Shown here: one piece after another, positions 35,708 through 44,912 of the stretch
Layout of the letters: each line of letters begins with the position of its first letter
Position numbering within the stretch: position 1 is the stretch's first letter
From: Streptomyces sp. SID12501
Lineage (GTDB): Bacteria; Actinomycetota; Actinomycetes; Streptomycetales; Streptomycetaceae
Length of the DNA: 64,000 nt
Assembly: GCF_010550245.1 (NCBI RefSeq)
Contig: NZ_JAAGLU010000040.1
Span: 1-64,000 of the forward strand
Direction: 5' to 3'
Made by a program: the position numbers and the translations under genes
Notes under the pieces: generated by a model
Seen by the model: only the letters and a program-made list of their open reading frames with translations
Told to the model about the DNA's origin: nothing
Databases searched by the model: none

Positions 35708-36808
35708 ATGGCCCTGACATCACTGTCCCCATCCTCCCCCCGCACCCCACGCCGATTACCGCTACCCACCCGAGGCAGAGCCTTCTTCCTCATCCTCCTG
35801 GCACTCCTCACCGCGATCCCGGCCCTCGGCCTGGTCGTCACGGCGGGCGGTGACGCGGAGGCCCACGGCACCCCGATGAAACCCGGCAGCCGTACCTTCC
35901 TCTGCTGGGAGGACGCCCTCACGGACACCGGTGAGATCAAGGCGATCAACCCGGCCTGCAAGACGGCACAACAGGTCAGCGGAACCACGCCGTTCTACAA
36001 TTGGTTCTCGGTGCTGCGCTCGGACGGCGCGGGACGTACCCGGGGCTTCGTCCCGGACGGCCAGCTGTGCAGCGGCGGCAACACCAACTTCACCGGGTTC
36101 AACACCCCCAGCGCCGACTGGCCGGTGACCCACCTCACCTCGGGCGCCAACGTCGACTTCTCGTACAACGCGTGGGCGGCGCACCCGGGTTGGTTCTACG
36201 TCTACATCACCAAGGACGGCTTCGACCCGACCAAGACCCTCACCTGGGACGCGATCGAGTCCCAGCCGTTCCTGAGCGTCGACCACCCGCCGCTCAACGG
36301 CACCCCGGGCAACGTCGAGGCCAACTACTCCTGGAACGGCACGCTTCCGGCGAACAAGTCCGGGCGCCACCTCATCTACATGGTGTGGCAGCGTTCCGAC
36401 AGCGCGGAGACCTTCTACTCCTGCTCCGACGTCGTCTTCGACGGCGGCAACGGCGAGGTGACGGGCATCAAGGACCCCGGCAACCCGCCCACCGAGCCCC
36501 CGCCCGGCGCATGCACCGCAAGTCGCCGTACGACGGGCAGCTGGAACGGCGGCTACCAGTCCGAGGTGACCGTCACCAACTCCGGGACCGTGCCGATGCT
36601 CGGCTGGATGGTCGACTGGACACTCCCGGCGGGCCAGACGGTGGACAGCCTCTGGAACGGCAACGCGACCTACAACGGCCAGGCGGTGATGGTCCACAAC
36701 GCCGGCTGGAACGGCTCGCTCGATCCGGGCAGGACCGCGACGTTCGGATACGTCGTCCGGGGTTCGGGCGGTGATACGGCGACTACCCTGCCCTGCCGGG
36801 TCGGTTAG
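35708..36808 (+). CDS. AA10 lytic polysaccharide monooxygenase with CBM2
   Basis: 366 residues, ATG behind AAGGAG. A signal peptide (FFLILLALLTAIPALGLVV) ends at DAEA-H53, so the mature protein begins with the copper-binding His of HGTPMKPGS. The second His of the brace is in NAWAAHPGWFYVYI; the axial Phe is in ETFYSCSDVVF. A PPTEPPPG linker leads to a C-terminal CBM2 (SWNGGYQSEVTVTNSG, TLPAGQTVDSLWNG, NAGWNGSLDPG). It oxidatively cleaves crystalline cellulose or chitin outside the cell; CBM2 and the CebR-type operator favour cellulose. Confidence 0.95.
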   Translation: MALTSLSPSSPRTPRRLPLPTRGRAFFLILLALLTAIPALGLVVTAGGDAEAHGTPMKPGSRTFLCWEDALTDTGEIKAINPACKTAQQVSGTTPFYNWFSVLRSDGAGRTRGFVPDGQLCSGGNTNFTGFNTPSADWPVTHLTSGANVDFSYNAWAAHPGWFYVYITKDGFDPTKTLTWDAIESQPFLSVDHPPLNGTPGNVEANYSWNGTLPANKSGRHLIYMVWQRSDSAETFYSCSDVVFDGGNGEVTGIKDPGNPPTEPPPGACTASRRTTGSWNGGYQSEVTVTNSGTVPMLGWMVDWTLPAGQTVDSLWNGNATYNGQAVMVHNAGWNGSLDPGRTATFGYVVRGSGGDTATTLPCRVG

Positions 36809-37189
36809 CCGCGCGGGGCCGCACATTCGAGATCAACCAGGTGCAAGGACGCTCAGGGCGGACCCGGTGGTCGATACCCACCGGGTCCGCGAGCCGGGCC
36901 GGCACGGGGGATGAGGCCCGGGTGGAGTGCGTCTGGGACGTGACCAGTTGGAGACAACGTTGTCCAGTGGTCTGGACAACACTCTATCGCCCCAGTGGAC
37001 ACCATCGTCAAACCGGTTGCCTCCCCTCCACGGTCCCCCAGAGGAGTGGACCCGGCACCCCGCACGCGTGACCGGTGTGCGCGTCCCCTCGGAGGTGCTC
37101 GACCTCCCGTGGTACCGCTGGCGACCGTCACTGTCCCCGCGGCTTGTGCGACCTGTGCGCGACCCGTCCGAAGGAGGAGGGGCCGCGTC
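36809..37189. other. 381-bp GH92 promoter region
   Basis: No gene. Contains the operator GACAACGTTGTC (36953-36964) and a nearby half copy GGACAAC (36974-36980). The ribosome site GAAGGAGGAGG precedes the GH92 start. Confidence 0.6.
36953..36964. promoter_or_regulatory. GACAACGTTGTC operator before first GH92 gene
   Basis: A perfect 12-bp palindrome with the CG centre typical of LacI-family operators, 226 bp before the GH92 start. The same sequence lies before the second GH92 gene. Confidence 0.6.
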
Positions 37190-40100
37190 ATGCGTGTCCG
37201 CCCTACGTCCCTGCTGCTGACCGCCGTCCTGGCGCTCGGCACGCCCACCCCGACGCTCGCGGCGACGGCGGCACCCGCGAACCCCCTGGTCCAGGACCCC
37301 ACTCCATACGTCGATCCGCTCATCGGTACCAGGAACGGTGGCGATGTCTTCCCGGGCGCGGTCGTCCCGTTCGGCATGCTCTCCTGGAGCCCCGAGAACA
37401 CCCGGGGCGACGCCACCCGCACGGCGGCCCCCGGCGGCTACCACTACGACACCACCCGCATCAGGGGCTTCAGCCTCACCCACATGTCGGGCACGGGCTG
37501 CGCGGGCGGCAGCGGCGACATCCCGTTCTTCCCGTACGCCGGTCAGGTCACGTCCTCCCCGGCGAGCGACACCGAGGACGCGGTGTACGCGGCCGACTTC
37601 AGCCACGCCGACGAGACGGCGGAGCCCGGCCACTACAAGGTGGGCATGGCCTCCGGTGTCACCGCCGACCTCACGGCGACCACCCGCACAGGCTCCGCAC
37701 GCTTCGCCTACCCGCCCGGCAGACCGGCGTCGATGCTGATCCGGACCGCCAACTCCGAGGTGGGCTCGACGGATTCGACGGTCACGATCGACCCCGTCGC
37801 CCGTACGGTCTCCGGTTCGGTCACCTCCGGCAACTTCTGCGGCCACCTCGACCCCGAAGGCCGACGCCCTTACTACACCCTCCACTTCACGGCCCGCTTC
37901 GACCGTGCCTTCAAGGCGACGGGCACCTGGCAGGACGACCGGCTGAGCCCGGGAACCACCTCCGCGTCCGGCGGAACGGGCGGCTTCACCGCCAACCGCG
38001 GCCGTCCCGTGGCGGGCAAGGGGGCAGGCGGATATGTGGAGTTCGAGCCCGGCACGGGCCCGGTGGGCGTCAAGGTCGGTGTCTCGTACGTCAGTCGCGC
38101 GGGCGCCGAGGCCAACCTCGCGGCCGAGAACCCGCCCGCCCGCTCCTTCACGTCGGTCCGGTACGCGGCCCGACACGCCTGGCGGGACAGGCTCGCCGCC
38201 ATCAAGGTCGGCGGCGGCACGGAAGCCGAACGCACCACCTTCTACACCGCCCTCTACCACTCTCTCCTCCACCCGAACGTCATCAGCGACACCGACCGCC
38301 GCTACCGGGGCGGCGACGGCGGGATCCATCCGGTCCGGGCGGGCCACGACAACCAGTACGGCACCTTCTCCGGCTGGGACGTCTACCGCTCCCAGGTCCA
38401 GCTGCTCACCCTTCTCGACCCCGGCGCCGGCTCGGACATCGCCCAGTCCCTCTACGAACTCGCCCGGCAGAACGGCGGGTTGTGGGACCGCTGGCTGCAC
38501 GGCGCGAGCGGCACCCACGTCATGAACGGTGACCCCTCACCCGCCTCCCTCGCAGGCATCCGCGCCTTCGGCGGCAGACACTTCGACCTGCGCGGCGCGC
38601 TGGACTCCCTGCTCCGGGCGGCGACGGTACCGACGCGGCAGGACCTCTCCCCGGCGGGCAGGCCCGTCCTCTCGGTCGGCCAACGCCCCTCTCTGGACCA
38701 GTACTTGGCGCACCACTACATGCCGTCGGTGTCCAACGCGTGGGGTGGCGCCGCGGAGACGCTGGAGATGTCGGGCGCGGACTTCGCCCTCGCCGAACTG
38801 GCTCGCGCGGCGGGAAGGACGAGGACGGCGGACGGCTTCATGAAGCGCGCCCAGTGGTGGCAGAACAACTTCGACATCGCGGCTCATCGAAGCGGCGGCT
38901 ACATCACCAACCGTAAGGCGGACGGCAGTTGGGCCCCCGGTTTCACCCCGGCCACCGGCAACGGCTTCGTCGAGGGTACGGCGGCCCAGTACACCTGGAT
39001 GGTCCCGCACAACCCGGCGGGCCTCTTCGCGGCGATGGGCGGCACGGCCACGGCAGTCGGCCGCCTGGACGCCTTCTTCAACCACGCCGACGGCAGCTGG
39101 GCGCTCACCGGCAGCGGCGGCGAGAAGTCCGAGCTGGACAACGAACCCTCGGTCAACGTCCCCTACCTGTACGCCTACGCGGGCGCACCGCACAAAACCC
39201 AGGAGACGGTGCGTGCGGCGATGACGAGGCTCTGGTCGACACGCCCGGACGGCATCCCCGGCAACGACGACCTGGGTGCGATGTCCTCCTGGTACGTCTT
39301 CGCCGCACTCGGGATGTACCCACAGGTGCCGTCCCGAGCCGAACTGATCCTGGCCGCACCTCTGTTCCCGAGGATCGAGATCAACCGCCCGTACGGCAAC
39401 GACATCTCGATCCGCGCACGGGGAGCGGCGGCGGACGCCCCGTACGTCCAGTCCCTCACGGTCAACGGCCGTACGAGCGAACGTCCCTGGCTCCCGGCGT
39501 CCTTCGTCCGGCGCGGCGGCACCCTGGACTACACCCTGGCCGCCACCCCGAACCCCACCTGGGGCACCGCTCCGTCCGACGCCCCGCCGTCCTTCCGGGC
39601 GGGCGAGCAGCCGTACCAGATCGGCGTCGGCCCCACCACGGCGACGCTCGCGCCGGGCGGCAGCGCGCAGGTGGACGTCCGGGCACTGCTCCTGACGGGC
39701 GCCGCCACCCCGGGCCCGGAGGTGCGCTTCGAGGTGGACACCCCGACCGGCGTAACGGCAACGCCCGCCTCCGGACAGGTGATTGACGGCACCCAACGGA
39801 TCACGCTCGCCGCGCAGCCCGGAGTCGAGCAGGGCTTCCACGAGGCGAGGATCAAGGTGACATCGACGGACACGGCGTTCGAGCAGCCGATCTCCCTCAC
39901 GGTGGCGGCCCCCGGCTCCCTCCTCGCCGCTTACAACAACACAGGCGCCTCCGACGACACCGGCGACCACACCGAGGCCGACTACGACGGCGGCGGCTGG
40001 AGCTACTCACGCCAGGCCCTGACAGCGGCGGACCTGGCCCCGGGCGCGCGGGGCAGGCTGGCGACGGGCCTGGCCTTCACATGGCCGGCCTCACCGCCGG

Positions 40101-40477
40101 GCCGCCCCGACAACGCGTCGGCGAACGCCCGGACGATCCAACTCCCCACCCCGGCATCCCAGTTGTCGTTCATCGGCAGCGCGGTCTTCGGCAGCCGCCG
40201 GTCCCAGGCGACTGTCACCTACACCGACGGCACCACCGACACGGTCGACCTGTCCCTCACCGACTGGACGCTGGGCGGCGGCACGGGCACCGTCCGGTAC
40301 GGCAACGAGGTCGTCGCGAGGACGGCGTACCGGAACGTCTCGGGAGCGGGCCGGGACCCGGTCCCGACGTATGTCTTCGCCACCAGCCCGTTCCAGGCAC
40401 CGGCGGGCCGGAACATCGTGAGCGTCCGCCTCCCGGCCGACGCCGACCTGCACGTCTTCACCCTCGCGACCGGCTGA
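37190..40477 (+). CDS. GH92 alpha-mannosidase, secreted
   Basis: 1095 residues. Signal peptide (SLLLTAVLALGTPTPTLA), then a GH92 catalytic module with the family start YVDPLIGTRNGGDVFPGAVV and GFSLTHMSGTGC, and later ALGMYPQVPSRAEL-type segments near the end of the module (FAALGMYPQVP). GH92 enzymes are calcium-dependent exo-alpha-mannosidases. After about residue 810 comes a NEW3-like beta domain (TATLAPGGSAQVDVRALLL) and a C-terminal carbohydrate-binding-like domain. Acts outside the cell on mannans or N-glycans. Probably controlled by the GACAACGTTGTC operator. Confidence 0.9.
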   Translation: MRVRPTSLLLTAVLALGTPTPTLAATAAPANPLVQDPTPYVDPLIGTRNGGDVFPGAVVPFGMLSWSPENTRGDATRTAAPGGYHYDTTRIRGFSLTHMSGTGCAGGSGDIPFFPYAGQVTSSPASDTEDAVYAADFSHADETAEPGHYKVGMASGVTADLTATTRTGSARFAYPPGRPASMLIRTANSEVGSTDSTVTIDPVARTVSGSVTSGNFCGHLDPEGRRPYYTLHFTARFDRAFKATGTWQDDRLSPGTTSASGGTGGFTANRGRPVAGKGAGGYVEFEPGTGPVGVKVGVSYVSRAGAEANLAAENPPARSFTSVRYAARHAWRDRLAAIKVGGGTEAERTTFYTALYHSLLHPNVISDTDRRYRGGDGGIHPVRAGHDNQYGTFSGWDVYRSQVQLLTLLDPGAGSDIAQSLYELARQNGGLWDRWLHGASGTHVMNGDPSPASLAGIRAFGGRHFDLRGALDSLLRAATVPTRQDLSPAGRPVLSVGQRPSLDQYLAHHYMPSVSNAWGGAAETLEMSGADFALAELARAAGRTRTADGFMKRAQWWQNNFDIAAHRSGGYITNRKADGSWAPGFTPATGNGFVEGTAAQYTWMVPHNPAGLFAAMGGTATAVGRLDAFFNHADGSWALTGSGGEKSELDNEPSVNVPYLYAYAGAPHKTQETVRAAMTRLWSTRPDGIPGNDDLGAMSSWYVFAALGMYPQVPSRAELILAAPLFPRIEINRPYGNDISIRARGAAADAPYVQSLTVNGRTSERPWLPASFVRRGGTLDYTLAATPNPTWGTAPSDAPPSFRAGEQPYQIGVGPTTATLAPGGSAQVDVRALLLTGAATPGPEVRFEVDTPTGVTATPASGQVIDGTQRITLAAQPGVEQGFHEARIKVTSTDTAFEQPISLTVAAPGSLLAAYNNTGASDDTGDHTEADYDGGGWSYSRQALTAADLAPGARGRLATGLAFTWPASPPGRPDNASANARTIQLPTPASQLSFIGSAVFGSRRSQATVTYTDGTTDTVDLSLTDWTLGGGTGTVRYGNEVVARTAYRNVSGAGRDPVPTYVFATSPFQAPAGRNIVSVRLPADADLHVFTLATG

Positions 40478-40636
40478 CGACCGGCTGACCGTCCCCGACA
40501 TCCCGGCACGGTCCACAACCGGCGCTCCATGCTCAAGTACGCCCACCAACACGCAGACGCACTACGTCGGTTACTGCCCGCCTCCCCGCCCGCTTCCCCG
40601 ACCCCTGACCGGCGAAGCGGGCGTGGAAAATGGTGG

Positions 40637-43600
40637 TCAGCCCAGCAACTCCACCTCCGCCAGCGTCGACTCACCGTCGAGGACCAGCCGGTAGCGCGTG
40701 TACGAGTCCACGGACGCCACCGAGAACGCCCGGGTCTGCCTGTCCCACCTGAACGACTCACCCGAACGCCGGTCCAGCGTCCGCCAGTTCTTGCCGTCCG
40801 AGGAGCCCTGCAAGACCCAGCCCGTCGGAGCCTCGGTACGGTCCGAGGACGTCAGCGTGTACTGGACGGCCTTCGTGCCGCCGGTGACCGGTAGCTGCAC
40901 GGACGTCACCGTCGCGTCCGTCGACGACGTGTTGTCGAACAACGGGCCCCCGCCGGTCACCACATCCGCCCGCGGAGTCGGCACCTCGTCGTCCTGGGTG
41001 ATCGACACCGGGGCCGCGTTCTTCGACGCTCCCCAGGCCGAGGGCTCGGGGCCCATGTCGAACTCCAGGGTTCCGCCCTGGGAGACGAACGAGTGGGGGA
41101 GTGAAGTCGACGTCCAGGGCAGGCCGTTGACCTTCAGGCCCTGTACGTACACGTTCCGCGCGCTGTTGTCCGGGGCCTTGATCACCAGGTCCCGGCCGTT
41201 CTCCAGATGCACCGTTGCCTTGGTGAACAGCGGGGAGCCGACGGCGTATTCGCCGCTGCCCATGACCAGTGGATAGAAGCCGAGCGCCGAGAACAGGTAC
41301 CAGGCCGACTGCTCGCCGTTGTCCTCGTCGCCGTGGTAGCCCTGACCGATCTCGCTGCCCGTGTAGAGACGGGACAGGACCTCGCGGACGTTCTTCTGTG
41401 TCTTCCAGGGCCGGCCGGCCGCGTCGTACATGTAGTTCACGTGATGGGCCACCTGGTTGGAGTGGCCGTACATGCCCATCCGGACGTCCCGGGCCTCCGT
41501 CATCTCGTGGATGACCCCCTTGTACGAGCCCACGAACTCCGGTGACGCCGTCTCCGGGGTCTCGAAGTATTCGTCGAGCTTGTCCGCGAGGCCCGCCCGG
41601 CCGCCGTACAGGTTAGCCAGGCCCCTGCTGTCCTGCGGAGCCGTGAAGGCGTAACCCCAGCCGTTCGTCTCCGTGTAGTCGTAGCCCCAGACACGCGGAT
41701 CGTACGCCGACGACTCCACCCGCCAGTCGCCGCGCGCGTTCCGGCCCTGGAAGAAACCGGCCCCGGTGTCGAACAACCGCACATAGTCCTGGGCACGGTT
41801 GAGGAAGTACTCGGACTCCTCCTTGTACCGTTGCTTCCCCGTCTCCCGGTAGAGCTCCTGGCCCATCCGGGCGATGCCGTAGTCGTTGAGGTAGCCCTCC
41901 AGTGCCCACGACAGGCCCTCACGCGTCTCGGTGCTCGTGTAGCCGAGGAAGGGCGAGGTCGCCATGCCCTTGCGGCCCACGCCCGACGTCGGGGGTACGA
42001 CGGTCGCGTTCTTCACGGCCGCGTCGTACGCCGACTTCGCGTCGAAACCGACGCCCTTCACATAGGCGTCGGCGAACGCCACGTCCGACGAGGTACCCGT
42101 CATCAGATCGGCGTACCCGGGGGAGGACCAGCGCGAGGTCCAGCCGCCGTCCTTGTACTGCTGCACGAACCCGTCGACCATCTCACCCGCTTGACGAGGC
42201 GTCAGGAGTGAGTACGCGGGCCAGGTCGTCCGATAGGTGTCCCAGAAGCCGTTGTTGACGTACACCTTGCCGTCCACGATCTTCGCCCCGGTGTGTGTCG
42301 GGGTGTCGGGACCCGGCATCGGGGAGAACGGAGACGCGTACCGGTACTTCGAACCGACCTTCTCGAAACCGGAGTTGGGGTACAGATACAGCCGGTACAG
42401 GCTGGAGTACAGCGTCGTCAGCTGGTCCGGCGTCGCCCCCTCCACCTCGACCTTCCCGAGCAGACCGTCCCACTGCCGCTGCGCACCGGCCCGTACCGTC
42501 TCGAAGGACGTACCGTCCGGAATCTCCTGTCGCAGATTGGCCTTGGCCTGCTCGACGCTGATGAGCGAGGTGGCCAACCGAAGCGTCACCACCCCGGTCG
42601 GCGCCCTGAACCGGAGATAGCCCTTGACCCCGCTCGACGCCCCCTCCGTGACCACCGCGTCGTCGCCGAACACCCCGTACACGAACAGCCGGGTCGCTCC
42701 CGTCGACAGTCCCGATTTCACGTCCGAGTAGCCGGTGAAGGTGCCGTTGTCCCGGTCGAGGGTCAGGCCCGCCTGGTCGGTGACGTTGTCGAACAGGACG
42801 CTCGCGTCGGCGCCGGGGTAGGTGAAGCGCAGGACCGCCGCGTGGTCGGTCGGCGTCATCTCGGCCTTGACGCCGTTCTCGAACCGCACCCCGTAGTAGT
42901 ACGGCCGGGCGGTCTCGTTCTCGTGCCGGAAGGCCAGCGCCCGTGCCGTACGGCCGGTGTCCGGGGTGCCGGCGGCGGCCGACGGCATCACCTGGAAGGT
43001 CTGCCGGTCGCCCATCCAGGGGCTCGGCTCATGACTCGCGCTGAACGCCTGGATCGTCGGCAGGTTGTCGGCGTTGTTGGCCCGCGCGTAGTCGTACAGC
43101 CAGCTCAGCGAGCCCGGGTTGGTGACCGGCGTCCAGAAGTTGAAGCCGTGCGGTACTGCCGTCGCCGGGAAGTCGTTGCCCCGGGAGAAGCCGCCGCTGG
43201 AGTTGGTGCCCCGGGTCGTCAGCGCGTAGTCGGACAGGTGTTCCCGAGGCGGCTCGGGGGCGACGGACCGGAGCGTCACGTCGTCGATCCAGCCCCGGAA
43301 CCTCGCGGGACCGGCCGGCGAGTCGTACGCCACCAGCACCCGGTCGACGGTCCTCCCCTGCGCCACCGCCCCGATCCGCGAGGTCACATGGTTCCACTGG
43401 TTGACGTACAACCCCTTGGCCGCGCCCTGCCCCTGCGGCGTCAGCGCGAAGCCGTGCTGGTCGACCGCCCGAAGTTCACTCAGAAGGGTTCCGTCCGTGA
43501 AGGCCAGGTCCACCGAGACGTTCGTGGCGGCGTAGTCGAGATCGCCGTCCGCCATGGACGGGAAGATCCGGTACGTCAGTTCGGTGTCCCGGTCGACGGC

Positions 43601-44458
43601 CACGTTCACGTCGAACACCTTGTTGGCCGAGTACGCCCGTCCGGCCGCCCGGTGTGTTCCGGCGTACCGCAGCGCCCTTTTGCCCGTGAAACCGGCGCGG
43701 GCCTTCGCGGTCGGTGAGCCGCTCGGGCCGCGGTCGACCAGCGACAGCATGTCCCGGGGCACGGGCGCGTCGACGTTGCCCGTCGAGAACTGGACATCGG
43801 CGAGCTGCGTGATGGCGCCCCCGTTGTTCCGTCCGATGTCGAGCCGGAAGTGCCGGTACTCGGCAGGTTCTGACAGGTCGTACGACCTGGTCCGGAACCG
43901 CTCGGCGAACGACTCGCCCGTGCGGCTGTCGAGGGTCCTCCAGCCCGTCGTCCCGTCCGCCGAGCCCTGGAGCGTCCAGTCCGCCGGGTCGCGCTCGGCG
44001 TGGTCGTTCGCCGAGGTCAGCGCGTAGGTGACCACCCTGACCGGCTCGTCGAGGTCGAACTCCGCCCAACCGGTCGAGGCGAACGTCAGCCATTTGGTCC
44101 CCGGCACACCATCGACGAGGTTCTCCTTCACCTCGCCCCCGCCGGTGTTCTCGCCGCTCGCCCGTACGTCCGTCACATGGTCGGTCGCATTGCCCGGAAT
44201 GCCGCTGCTGTAGCCGCCGTCGACACCCGAGGCCCGCTTCGTGCCGTCCGGCCCCGTGTCGACGGTGTTCAGCCAGTCCGGCGCCGGCTCACCCGCCTCG
44301 AACGAGGAGACGAACTCCCGGTCGGCGGCCTGTGCGGTGACCGGCAGGGCGGTCGCCGCACCTTGCCCACCGATCACCAGTGCGAACATCGCCGCGATGG
44401 CCGGAATTGATCCGAACTGCCATCCGTACCGAGCCCTGTATCGAACTCCCTGCCGCAT
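40637..44458 (-). CDS. GH92 alpha-mannosidase with discoidin-like domains
   Basis: 1273 residues from the ATG at 44458, with a GGGAGGG site; a longer upstream frame is not supported. Signal peptide ending near ATALPVTAQAA. An N-terminal F5/8-type-C-like region (ENTGGGEVKENLVDG, DPADWTLQGSADG) and a lectin-like domain precede the GH92 module (SSGGFSRGNDFPATAVPHGF, YSSLYRLYLYPN, GEDNGEQSAWYLFSALGFYP as DEDNGEQSAW). A C-terminal F5/8-like domain (TGWVLQGSSDGKNWRTLDR) ends the protein. Binding domains at both ends suggest attack on complex polysaccharide or glycoprotein. Operator 25 bp before the start. Confidence 0.9.
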   Translation of the reverse strand: MRQGVRYRARYGWQFGSIPAIAAMFALVIGGQGAATALPVTAQAADREFVSSFEAGEPAPDWLNTVDTGPDGTKRASGVDGGYSSGIPGNATDHVTDVRASGENTGGGEVKENLVDGVPGTKWLTFASTGWAEFDLDEPVRVVTYALTSANDHAERDPADWTLQGSADGTTGWRTLDSRTGESFAERFRTRSYDLSEPAEYRHFRLDIGRNNGGAITQLADVQFSTGNVDAPVPRDMLSLVDRGPSGSPTAKARAGFTGKRALRYAGTHRAAGRAYSANKVFDVNVAVDRDTELTYRIFPSMADGDLDYAATNVSVDLAFTDGTLLSELRAVDQHGFALTPQGQGAAKGLYVNQWNHVTSRIGAVAQGRTVDRVLVAYDSPAGPARFRGWIDDVTLRSVAPEPPREHLSDYALTTRGTNSSGGFSRGNDFPATAVPHGFNFWTPVTNPGSLSWLYDYARANNADNLPTIQAFSASHEPSPWMGDRQTFQVMPSAAAGTPDTGRTARALAFRHENETARPYYYGVRFENGVKAEMTPTDHAAVLRFTYPGADASVLFDNVTDQAGLTLDRDNGTFTGYSDVKSGLSTGATRLFVYGVFGDDAVVTEGASSGVKGYLRFRAPTGVVTLRLATSLISVEQAKANLRQEIPDGTSFETVRAGAQRQWDGLLGKVEVEGATPDQLTTLYSSLYRLYLYPNSGFEKVGSKYRYASPFSPMPGPDTPTHTGAKIVDGKVYVNNGFWDTYRTTWPAYSLLTPRQAGEMVDGFVQQYKDGGWTSRWSSPGYADLMTGTSSDVAFADAYVKGVGFDAKSAYDAAVKNATVVPPTSGVGRKGMATSPFLGYTSTETREGLSWALEGYLNDYGIARMGQELYRETGKQRYKEESEYFLNRAQDYVRLFDTGAGFFQGRNARGDWRVESSAYDPRVWGYDYTETNGWGYAFTAPQDSRGLANLYGGRAGLADKLDEYFETPETASPEFVGSYKGVIHEMTEARDVRMGMYGHSNQVAHHVNYMYDAAGRPWKTQKNVREVLSRLYTGSEIGQGYHGDEDNGEQSAWYLFSALGFYPLVMGSGEYAVGSPLFTKATVHLENGRDLVIKAPDNSARNVYVQGLKVNGLPWTSTSLPHSFVSQGGTLEFDMGPEPSAWGASKNAAPVSITQDDEVPTPRADVVTGGGPLFDNTSSTDATVTSVQLPVTGGTKAVQYTLTSSDRTEAPTGWVLQGSSDGKNWRTLDRRSGESFRWDRQTRAFSVASVDSYTRYRLVLDGESTLAEVELLG

Positions 44459-44482
44459 GCGAGAGCACCCTCCCTGCCGTCG

Positions 44483-44494
44483 GACAACGTTGTC
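44483..44494. promoter_or_regulatory. GACAACGTTGTC operator before second GH92 gene
   Basis: Exact copy of the palindrome at 36953-36964, 25-36 bases before the GH92 ATG, where bound protein would block transcription or the leader. Confidence 0.65.
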
Positions 44495-44685
44495 ACCTTG
44501 GCTGCGCAGGAACCAGTAGGGAGCGAAGTGGTCAGTGGTGTCAAGGGCGTTGGGTGTGGCATTCGGGCCCAATATCGCGAATTTTTCGCGCAAAGGGATG
44601 CGTGCGGTCCACATATTTCCGCGAGGTCTCAACTCGGAAAAGACCCGCGACCAACCATGCATTCGATCTTGCCCCTTTGACGGGA

Positions 44686-44701
44686 AGTGGACTATACCTG
44701 T
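44686..44701. promoter_or_regulatory. DasR-like site (dre) before ngcE
   Basis: AGTGGACTATACCTGT matches the DasR consensus A(G/C)TGGTCTAGACCA(G/C)T at 13 of 16 positions, 212 bp before ngcE. DasR is the GlcNAc-linked repressor of chitin uptake genes. Confidence 0.5.
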
Positions 44702-44912
44702 CGGCATCTGCCACTGTTCGACCGGCCGACGTCAGGTGTGAGGGGAGCCGGAAGGGTGGTTTGACGTGCCGAACGCGCGGCCCGCCGGGTATTCCCTCTG
44801 ATCAGGGCGCATCACGCACTAAGTACTTCCTGCACGACCCAGTTCGACCCGATCGCGGTGCCGGAAGGATCCGGTTCACCGCCTGAGTCCTGGAGAAGGC
44901 GAGGACTTGAGC

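Larger units (their letters stand above)
44459..44912. other. 454-bp divergent region, GH92/ngcE
   Basis: No gene. Holds the GACAACGTTGTC operator at the GH92 side and a DasR-like site in the middle, so the two transcription units may be under different sugar regulators. Confidence 0.6.

Noticed and set aside
44459..44707. Longer start for the second GH92 protein
   Set aside because: The extension has no signal peptide and would include the operator; the ATG at 44458 has a good ribosome site followed by a signal sequence.
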